Assembly: GCA_031261565.1 (NCBI GenBank)
Contig: JAISJK010000083.1
Location: 1 to 58,033 of the forward strand
DNA: 58,033 nucleotides
Reading direction: 5' to 3'
Source of the DNA: Candidatus Adiutrix sp.
GTDB lineage: Bacteria; Desulfobacterota; Desulfarculia; Adiutricales; Adiutricaceae
Below the pieces are notes generated by a model that searched no databases, was not told the origin of the DNA, and saw nothing but the letters and a program-made list of their open reading frames with translations. Of this stretch, positions 8,038-13,846 are shown piece after piece. The position numbers were made by a program, and so were the translations under genes. How positions within the stretch are numbered: position 1 is the stretch's first letter; every line of letters begins with the position of its first letter.

Positions 8038-9372
8038 ATGAGTACCGCTATTGAACGACCCCGCTGGACCTGCGCTTTGGGCGGCGCTTTGGCCGCCGCC
8101 GCCGCCCTGCCCCGCACGGTGCCCATCATCCATGCCGGCCCTGGCTGCGCCGCCAACTTCGCCTGGACTCAAAACGGGGCCTCCGGCCTCCAGGTGGGCG
8201 GGCCTTGCGCCGCCCTGGCCTTTCCCGGCACCAATCTTCAGGAAAATGAAGTCGTTTTCGGCGGCGCGGAGCGGCTGGATGAGGAAATTGAGCAAACCCT
8301 CAAAATCATGGACGGCGATTTATATTTCGTGCTGACCGGGTGCGTGCCCGAAGTCATCGGCGATGACGTGGACAGCGTGGTGCGTAAATACGCCCACCGG
8401 GGCGTGGCCATCACTTCGGCCTCAACCGCCGGCTTTAAAGGCAATTCCTATTTCGGCTATGAAGAAGTGCTCAAAACGCTGTTTGCCAAAGTGCTTAAAA
8501 CCAAACCGGGCCGGCGGGAAAAGACGGTCAATGTCTGGGGCCTGCCGCCCATGATGGACGTATTTTGGAAGGGCAATCTGGCCGGGGTCAAAGACCTCCT
8601 GGGGCTTTTGGGCTATAGAGCCAACGTCTTTTTTGGCCCGGGCGCCAGCCTTGAAGAAATCGAAAACGCGGCCGGGGCGGAACTGAACATCGTGCTGTCC
8701 GATGTTTACGGCCTGGAAGCGGCCCGGCTGTTTAAAAAAATTCATGGGGTGGACTTCATCAGCCTTCCCCCGCCCTTCGGCGCCGCCGCCTCGGATCGCT
8801 TTCTCAAGCTGGCGGGGCGGCGCCTGGGCCTGCCGGCCCGGAAAATATCGGAAATCATCAAGCGGGAGGGCCGCCGCCATTACGAATTTCTCGAGCCCCT
8901 GATTGACGTGTATAACGATATGGAAGGGCAGCGCTACGCCATCGTCATCGGCGACGTCAACTATGGCTGCGCCGTCGCCGATTTTCTCACCGATGATCTG
9001 GGCTGGCTGGCGGATCTGGTTTTCGTCACCGACGACCTGAGCGACGATGAGCGGGCCAGCCTGGATAAAGCCAGATCGGCCAGGGCCCGGCCCCGCCCGG
9101 AGATCATCTATGAGAGCCGCGCCGGGGCTATCGCCGAAAAAATAGACGGCCGTTGGCGGCCATCGTCGACCAAATACCATAACAGCCGCCGGCCGGCCTT
9201 TGTGGCCGGCAGTTCCCTGGATCGCGCTCTGGCCGTCTCCCTGGGCGCCCCCCATTTAAGCCTATCCTTCCCGGTTTCCAACCGGGCGGTGTTAAACCGG
9301 GGCTATACCGGATATGACGGAGGTCTGCGGCTCATGGAAGATGTTATCAGCTCAGCCATCCTGATGAGATGA
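8038..9372 (+). CDS. Nitrogenase-like component 1, K (beta) subunit
   Basis: NifK-related partner of the D-like subunit, 444 residues against about 520 in NifK. P-cluster ligand equivalents are Cys12 (RWTCALGG), Cys37 (AGPGCAAN) and Cys102 (LTGCVPEVIGDD), so the D/K interface should hold a complete six-Cys P-cluster. This argues against a simple DPOR/CfbD-like enzyme with one [4Fe-4S] cluster. The N-terminal extension of NifK that wraps NifD is missing: the protein starts only a few residues before the first ligand. ATG 8038 has a GAGAG-type site. The downstream permease begins 22 bp after the stop, which links the complex to import of a substrate. Confidence 0.86.
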   Translation: MSTAIERPRWTCALGGALAAAAALPRTVPIIHAGPGCAANFAWTQNGASGLQVGGPCAALAFPGTNLQENEVVFGGAERLDEEIEQTLKIMDGDLYFVLTGCVPEVIGDDVDSVVRKYAHRGVAITSASTAGFKGNSYFGYEEVLKTLFAKVLKTKPGRREKTVNVWGLPPMMDVFWKGNLAGVKDLLGLLGYRANVFFGPGASLEEIENAAGAELNIVLSDVYGLEAARLFKKIHGVDFISLPPPFGAAASDRFLKLAGRRLGLPARKISEIIKREGRRHYEFLEPLIDVYNDMEGQRYAIVIGDVNYGCAVADFLTDDLGWLADLVFVTDDLSDDERASLDKARSARARPRPEIIYESRAGAIAEKIDGRWRPSSTKYHNSRRPAFVAGSSLDRALAVSLGAPHLSLSFPVSNRAVLNRGYTGYDGGLRLMEDVISSAILMR

Positions 9373-9394
9373 CGAAGCAGCCGAGGTCCAATTA

Positions 9395-10345
9395 ATGGAT
9401 AGATTAAAACAGTGGCGGCCGCTAGGGGCCATTATTCTGGCCCTGGCTCTGGATAAATATCTGCCGGACAGCTCGCAGCACCCGCCGGTGGAGGAGCCCT
9501 ATTTAACCTATGCCCTCATCCTGCTGGCCCTTATTTTCGGCCTGGCCCCTCTGAGCCGCCGATTTTCCGCCGCGTTCAGCGAAAAAATAAAAGAGAAGGC
9601 CGATTTTTACGCCGTCTTTTTTTTATTTCTGAACCTGTGGAATGTGGTCACCAAGAAATATTGCCTCCTCCCGGCCATATTTTTCCCCAACCCGGATCGC
9701 ATTTTGAGCGTCTTAGTTGAAGATTACCACTATTTGTTCGTTGATTGCCTGGGGTCTTCAGCCAAACTGCTGCTACTGGGTTTCGTCAGCGGAGCCGCAG
9801 TGGGTCTGCTCACCGGCATCGCGGTGGGGTTCAGCAAAAAGGCGGCTTACTGGGTCAACCCCATCATCAGGATTCTCGGCCCCATGCCCCCCACCGCCTG
9901 GATACCGATTGTCCTGGTGGCTTTCCCCTCCACTTTCCAGGGCGCGGTTTTCCTCATCGCCCTGTCGGTCTGGTTTCCCACGACCATCATGACGGCCAGC
10001 GGCATCCTCAACGTCCAAAACGCTTTTTTTGAAGTCGCCAGCACTTTGGGGGCCGGCCGGTCTTACCAGATTTTTCACGTTGGTATTCCAGCGGCCATGC
10101 CTTTCATCTTCATCGGCATTTTTACGGGCGCCTGCGCCTCTTTCATCACCCTCATGACCGCCGAGATGGTGGGCGTCAAAAACGGCATCGGCTGGTATAT
10201 AAACTGGCAGCGGCAGATGCTCTCCTATGCCAATGTCTATGCCGGGCTAATTATTATCGCCCTGAGTTTTTATTCTTTGATCACCCTCCTTTTTAAAATG
10301 CGCGACCATGTCCTGGTCTGGCAAAAGGGCGTGATTAAATGGTAG
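9395..10345 (+). CDS. ABC transporter permease, NitT/TauT family
   Basis: Inner-membrane subunit, 316 residues, with about six to eight hydrophobic segments. The cytoplasmic EAA loop that docks the ATPase is EVASTLGAGRSYQIFHVGIP, followed by the usual P..MPFIFIGI helix. A longer N-terminal part than in SsuC (about 100 residues with two extra hydrophobic stretches) precedes the core domain. It lies 22 bp after the nitrogenase-like K gene and overlaps the ATPase start by 7 bp (ATGGTAG), so it belongs to the same transcript. The co-operonic position suggests that it imports the substrate of the nitrogenase-like enzyme. Confidence 0.9.
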   Translation: MDRLKQWRPLGAIILALALDKYLPDSSQHPPVEEPYLTYALILLALIFGLAPLSRRFSAAFSEKIKEKADFYAVFFLFLNLWNVVTKKYCLLPAIFFPNPDRILSVLVEDYHYLFVDCLGSSAKLLLLGFVSGAAVGLLTGIAVGFSKKAAYWVNPIIRILGPMPPTAWIPIVLVAFPSTFQGAVFLIALSVWFPTTIMTASGILNVQNAFFEVASTLGAGRSYQIFHVGIPAAMPFIFIGIFTGACASFITLMTAEMVGVKNGIGWYINWQRQMLSYANVYAGLIIIALSFYSLITLLFKMRDHVLVWQKGVIKW

Positions 10346-11121
10346 CCGGGCAAATCAGAATCGAGGATGTGGTTAAAATATTCCGGCATCACGATGGCCA
10401 GGAAACCAGGGCCCTCTCCGGAATCGATTTCACTGTGGAGGCCGGAGAATTCGTCTCCCTCATCGGGCCCTCCGGCTGCGGGAAGTCCACCCTGCTCCGT
10501 CTCATCGCCGGCCTGGAAGAGGCCAATTCCGGCGCTCTATACCTGGACGGCCAAAAAATCACCCGGCCGGACGCCCAAAGAGGCCTGGTTTTTCAAAACC
10601 CCTACCTTTTCCCCTGGCTGACGGTGCAGGCCAATGTGTCCTTTGGCCTGAAAGCCCGCAAAGTTTACCGGGAAAAGAAAGACGAGGTGAAAAAGTTTTT
10701 GCATCTGGTTGGTCTGAAGGATTTCGGGCAGGTCTATCCCCACCAGCTCTCCGGGGGCATGGCCCAGAGGGCCAGCCTGGCCCGAGCCCTGATCAACCGC
10801 CCCAGAGTGCTGCTGCTGGACGAGCCCCTGGGGGCCCTGGACGCCTTTACCCGCATGAATATGCAGGATGAGATTCTGCGCATCCGCCAGGAGGAGCAAA
10901 TCACCATGATCATGGTCACCCATGACGTTGATGAAGCCATCTATCTCTCGGATCGGATAGTGATCATGACCCCGGGGCCGGCCAAGATCGAAACCGTTAA
11001 AAAGGTGCCCTTCCCGCGCCCCCGGGCCCGCAGCTACCCTGATTTTTTGCGCCTCAGGAGCGATATCCTGAATATCCTCAACTTCGGCGGCCACCTTGAG
11101 GAGCCGCCCTATCAAATCTAA
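10339..11121 (+). CDS. ABC transporter ATPase, NitT/TauT family (second copy)
   Basis: A 260-residue ATP-binding subunit. Walker A GPSGCGKST at 43-51, Q-loop FQNPYLFPWL near 85, signature LSGGMAQR from 137, Walker B LLLDEP from 158 and His195 in VTHD are all intact. It is a paralogue of the ATPase before islA, sharing the LSGGMAQR signature and the PRPRARS-like C-terminal region, so the locus carries two related importers for two probably related substrates. Its start overlaps the permease stop, which indicates translational coupling. Confidence 0.92.
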   Translation: MVAGQIRIEDVVKIFRHHDGQETRALSGIDFTVEAGEFVSLIGPSGCGKSTLLRLIAGLEEANSGALYLDGQKITRPDAQRGLVFQNPYLFPWLTVQANVSFGLKARKVYREKKDEVKKFLHLVGLKDFGQVYPHQLSGGMAQRASLARALINRPRVLLLDEPLGALDAFTRMNMQDEILRIRQEEQITMIMVTHDVDEAIYLSDRIVIMTPGPAKIETVKKVPFPRPRARSYPDFLRLRSDILNILNFGGHLEEPPYQI

Positions 11122-11135
11122 GCCAAGGAGAAATT

Positions 11136-12134
11136 ATGAAGAAAATCATCATCGGTGCTCTGGCCCTCGCGGCCCTGACTCTGCTGCTCTCGTCTGACCA
11201 TCAGCTGCGGGCCGCTGAAGCCAAAAAATTGATTAAAGTCGGCTATACCGGCTCGCTTTGCGAAGGCCCCCTGCACATCGCCATTGAAAAAGGTTTTTTT
11301 GCCGAGGAAGGCCTGGAGGCCGAAGCCATCAGGCTGGCCCCGGGCACCAATTTCGAGGCCATCACCGCCGGCCAGATTGACGCCAGTTTCGGGCTTTTAG
11401 CCACCCTGATTCAGCCGCTCTCCAATGGTCTGCCGATCAAAATAACCACCGGTCTCCACACCGGTTGCGACAAAGTGCTCGTGCCGGCCGGCTCCAGCAT
11501 CAAAACTGCGGCTGATTTCAAAGGCAAGCGCATTGGCGTGCCCAGCCTGACCAGCAGCCCCATCATGTTCGCCAAGCGGGTGCTGGCCGCCGCCGGGGTC
11601 AAAGTCGGGGACAAGGATTCGGAAGTGGAATTCATCGTCTTTTCCAATGCGGAGTTGCCGCTGGCCCTGGAAAAAGGGGCGGTGGACTCCATTTCGGCCA
11701 ACGACCCCGTGGCCTCTCTGGCCGCCCATAAAAATGGGCTGACCATTCTGTTCGATTCCGCCAAAACTCCGCCCTACAATAACCAATATTGCTGCGCCGC
11801 CTATGTCAGCGCCAAACTGGCCGAAGCTGACCCCGACACAGCGGCCAGATATACGCGGGCCATGCAAAAAGCCGCCGCCTGGATTCAGAAAAACCAGGAT
11901 GAGACCGCCAAGATTCAGGTGGACAACCACTATGTGGCGGGCGACCCGGTTTTCAACGCCGGCGTTTTGAAGACTTTTAACTATATCCCCTCGGTCAAAG
12001 GCGCCTATGAGGCTTTCGGCACCACCGCCCAGGAATTGCAGAAAATCGGGGTGTTAGGGGAAAAGACCAATGTCAATGATCTGCAGAAAAACAGTTTCGC
12101 TTTTCTGGCCGGAGTGGAAGACAGCGTGAAATAG
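11136..12134 (+). CDS. NitT/TauT-type periplasmic substrate-binding protein (NMT1/SsuA-like)
   Basis: Secreted binding protein of 332 residues. It has a Lys-Lys signal peptide with a hydrophobic core and probable cleavage after about residue 27 (QLRAAEA), then IKVGYTGSLCEGPLHIAIEKG, the common opening of SsuA/TauA/NMT1 proteins. Residues PGTNFEAITAGQIDASFG are the usual ligand-side segment. Several Cys residues (in SLCEGP, HTGCDK and QYCCAA) are unusual for a periplasmic sulfonate-binding protein. A strong AAGGAGA precedes the ATG, 14 bp after the ATPase stop. This is the last gene of the nitrogenase-like operon, and its ligand is probably the substrate the enzyme reduces (inference). Confidence 0.9.
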   Translation: MKKIIIGALALAALTLLLSSDHQLRAAEAKKLIKVGYTGSLCEGPLHIAIEKGFFAEEGLEAEAIRLAPGTNFEAITAGQIDASFGLLATLIQPLSNGLPIKITTGLHTGCDKVLVPAGSSIKTAADFKGKRIGVPSLTSSPIMFAKRVLAAAGVKVGDKDSEVEFIVFSNAELPLALEKGAVDSISANDPVASLAAHKNGLTILFDSAKTPPYNNQYCCAAYVSAKLAEADPDTAARYTRAMQKAAAWIQKNQDETAKIQVDNHYVAGDPVFNAGVLKTFNYIPSVKGAYEAFGTTAQELQKIGVLGEKTNVNDLQKNSFAFLAGVEDSVK

Positions 12135-12163
12135 CCGGCGGAACACATTTGTAACGAAAGCAA

Positions 12164-12191
12164 CCGGGGAGGCCACCTAGGGCCTCCCCGG
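12164..12191. terminator. Stem-loop between convergent genes, likely bidirectional terminator
   Basis: Perfect 11-bp GC-rich stem (CCGGGGAGGCC and GGCCTCCCCGG) with a 6-base loop, 30 bp after the binding-protein stop and 28 bp before the end of the oppositely oriented modA. No T-tract follows on either strand, so it may need Rho or serve as an mRNA-stabilising hairpin. Confidence 0.6.
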
Positions 12192-12219
12192 CGTTACTGG
12201 CCCCGTATTTATGGGGGCT

Positions 12220-12978
12220 TCAGGGCAGGGTGTAGCCGTAGGAAAGGATAATGTCCCTGGCCTTGGGGCTTTTAAGGTAGTCGGCAAAGGCCTGGACGGC
12301 CGCGTTATTAGCCGCGCTTTTCAGGATAACCGCGTCCTGGATAATGGGTTTGTGGAGGTTGCCCGGCACCTGCCAGACCGAGCCTTTGGTGAGTTTGCCA
12401 TTGCGGCAGACCTGAGACCAGGCCACGAAGCCGATGTCGGCGTTGCCGCTGTCAACCAGCTGTAAAGTCTTGCCGATGTCATTGCCCGTGACGATTTTTT
12501 TGGCCTTTTGCAGAGGCTCCAGCAGATTCCAGGCTTTCAGCACCTCGTAAGCGGCCTTGCCGTAGGGGGCCAGATCAGGGTCGGCCACGGCCAGATACTT
12601 GAACTTGTCGGTCTTGAGAACCTCGCCCAGATCATCGACAAAGCCCTTTTGAGCCGACCACAGAGCCAGGGCCCCTTTGGCGTAGGTGAAGCGGCTGCCA
12701 GGTTTGGTCAGGCCATCCTTTTCCAGGTTTTTAGGCGTTTTGGTGTTGGCGGCCAGGAGGATGGAGAAAGGCGCGCCCTGGCGAATCTGGGTCTCAAAAC
12801 CGCCGGTGGGGCCAAAGATCAAAACAGCCCGGTGGCCGGTTCCCTTTTCAAAGGCGGCGGCAATGGCCTTGGACGGCTCGGTGAAATTGGCAGCCACGGC
12901 CACCTGAAATTCGTCAGCCTGCGCCAGGGCCGGCCAGATCAGAAAGACGGCAACCAACGCTAAAAGCAATTTTTTCAT
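12220..12978 (-). CDS. modA: Molybdate ABC transporter periplasmic binding protein ModA
   Basis: A 252-residue secreted protein with a signal peptide ending near ALAQA (about residue 21). The mature start DEFQVAVAANFTEP and the segment VLIFGPTGGFETQIRQGAPF are the ModA pattern (ligand-contact Ser/Thr regions; here the usual GSSG is GPTGG). GNADIGFVAWSQV near residue 180 is the second-lobe signature. It binds molybdate or tungstate for import. No modB or modC lies beside it. Its position facing the nitrogenase-like operon fits a molybdenum-dependent cofactor, but W- or Mo-enzymes elsewhere in the genome would explain it equally well. The ATG follows AAAGGGG. Confidence 0.88.
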   Translation of the reverse strand: MKKLLLALVAVFLIWPALAQADEFQVAVAANFTEPSKAIAAAFEKGTGHRAVLIFGPTGGFETQIRQGAPFSILLAANTKTPKNLEKDGLTKPGSRFTYAKGALALWSAQKGFVDDLGEVLKTDKFKYLAVADPDLAPYGKAAYEVLKAWNLLEPLQKAKKIVTGNDIGKTLQLVDSGNADIGFVAWSQVCRNGKLTKGSVWQVPGNLHKPIIQDAVILKSAANNAAVQAFADYLKSPKARDIILSYGYTLP

Positions 12979-13047
12979 AATGTCCCCTTTTCGATAGTTT
13001 GATAATATTCAAGCTAAGGCTTGATCCTCGTCCATTGTGTCTTTGAC

Positions 13048-13075
13048 GGTATATTTTCATCTAATCTTTCGTCAA
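13048..13075 (-). promoter_or_regulatory. Probable sigma-70-type promoter of modA
   Basis: On the minus strand TTGACG (13075-13070) and TATACC (13053-13048) are separated by 16 bp, about 70 bp upstream of the modA ATG. The boxes are a reasonable but not perfect match. No ModE-type inverted repeat was recognised nearby. The rest of 12979-13178 shows no gene. Confidence 0.4.
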
Positions 13076-13178
13076 GTTTGGCTAAAGTTTAAATCAGGTT
13101 CAAGGCTTCTGTCAAGCAAGTATTTTATATTCATCTCGGCTTTCCGGCTATTCTGGTCTGCACTTTGGAGAATTGCAA

Positions 13179-13217
13179 GGCACCCGGGCTGGTTTTAAAC
13201 CCGCCCGGGTGCCTTTT
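13179..13217. terminator. GC-rich hairpin with short T-tract
   Basis: Stem GGCACCCGGGC (13179-13189) and GCCCGGGTGCC (13203-13213), 11 bp perfect, with a 13-base loop and TTTT at 13214-13217. No plus-strand gene precedes it. On the minus strand it lies 38 bp after the stop of the decayed FGE-like fragment, so it is probably that gene's old terminator, or the end of an unannotated small plus-strand transcript. Confidence 0.65.
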
Positions 13218-13250
13218 CATTCAGAGTCTGGGGTTAGAGATCTTCGCCGG

Positions 13251-13400
13251 TTATGATGCGGCGGCCCTTAACGGGGAGAGGGCTAGGCGAAAACCGAGAA
13301 AGTAGTCCCGGTAATCCGGGAGGACGCCGGCCCGGGCGGCCTTCCGGCCATTAGGCGGGAATGCCATCTCTTCAACGCCTGGCTGGAAGAGCTTGAAAAA
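13251..13400 (-). pseudogene. Decayed C-terminal fragment of a formylglycine-generating-enzyme-like (SUMF1/FGE fold) protein
   Basis: An open stretch of 50 codons lies between two in-frame stops on the minus strand. It reads in part RKAARAGVLPDYRDYFLGFRLAL, given here as RKAARAGVL, PDYRDYF and LGFRLAL. The pattern Ala-Arg...Pro-x-x-Arg-x-x-x-x-Gly-Phe-Arg-Leu-Ala is the highly recognisable end of FGE-fold proteins (usual form RSAxR...GFRLA). The conserved RGGSW part that should precede it, and the rest of the domain (over 200 residues), are gone. A 38-codon ATG-initiated ORF exists inside (13251-13367) but is unlikely to be a working protein. Confidence 0.5.
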
Positions 13401-13411
13401 TTAAGATAGTC

Positions 13412-13846
13412 TTATTTTTTTCCATTGTTAAAAAAATCGTTTTGGCCGCAGGAGTGGCGCACATTTTCCTTGAGGCCGTAATAAACCGGCACCCGGTCGG
13501 GGTTGTCGCCCAGGATGGTCACGACCACCCGCTTGCCTTTAATCCTGGTCAGGGTTACTTTTCGTTCCGGGTGATCGGCCAGCACATCGCTGTATTTGGA
13601 CAACTCAGAGTCGATGGCGGCTTTGTGAGCCGTGGTGGAAAGGCCGGTGGTGATCAGGAAGGCCACCTTGCGGTCATCGCTGACCAGCCGGACAATCCCC
13701 CCCTCGTCACTGACGCTCCACTTATCGGGCACATTTTCGGCCGTGAACAAATCAAAATCATATTTTTTGGCCAGGGCCGGAGATGAAGGAGCGGCGACCA
13801 GGATCAAAATGGCGAGCGAAATGAGAATTATTTTTCTGGATGACAT
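13412..13846 (-). CDS. Small secreted protein of unknown function
   Basis: I do not recognise a family. From ATG 13846 the 144-residue product begins MSSRKIILISLAILILVAAP, a signal peptide with probable cleavage after SPALA, and continues into a small alpha/beta domain with a repeated edge-strand look (VSDEGGIVRLVSDDRKVAFLI). An upstream in-frame ATG would add ten residues, but GGAGGGG lies seven bases before ATG 13846, which decides the start. It overlaps the end of the upstream regulator gene by 19 bp, so translation is probably coupled. The Lys/Arg-rich second half has a single Cys near the C terminus. Its role may be linked to the signalling protein ahead of it (inference). Confidence 0.7.
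   Translation of the reverse strand: MSSRKIILISLAILILVAAPSSPALAKKYDFDLFTAENVPDKWSVSDEGGIVRLVSDDRKVAFLITTGLSTTAHKAAIDSELSKYSDVLADHPERKVTLTRIKGKRVVVTILGDNPDRVPVYYGLKENVRHSCGQNDFFNNGKK

Noticed and set aside
5666-9372. A true N2-fixing nitrogenase
   Set aside because: The NifD His195, Gln191 and His442 equivalents appear replaced, nifE and nifN are absent, and both component 1 subunits lack the normal context and N-terminal parts. N2 reduction is unlikely, though not excluded without assays.
5666-9372. Tetrapyrrole reductases (CfbCD, BchLNB, BchXYZ)
   Set aside because: Two different D and K subunits with all six P-cluster Cys, and NifB-like and NifX-like genes alongside, do not fit CfbD or DPOR, which need no NifB product. 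No tetrapyrrole genes are nearby.
13080-13217. Small RNA gene ending at the 13179-13217 hairpin
   Set aside because: No convincing plus-strand promoter was found upstream. The hairpin is better explained as the old terminator of the decayed minus-strand fragment.
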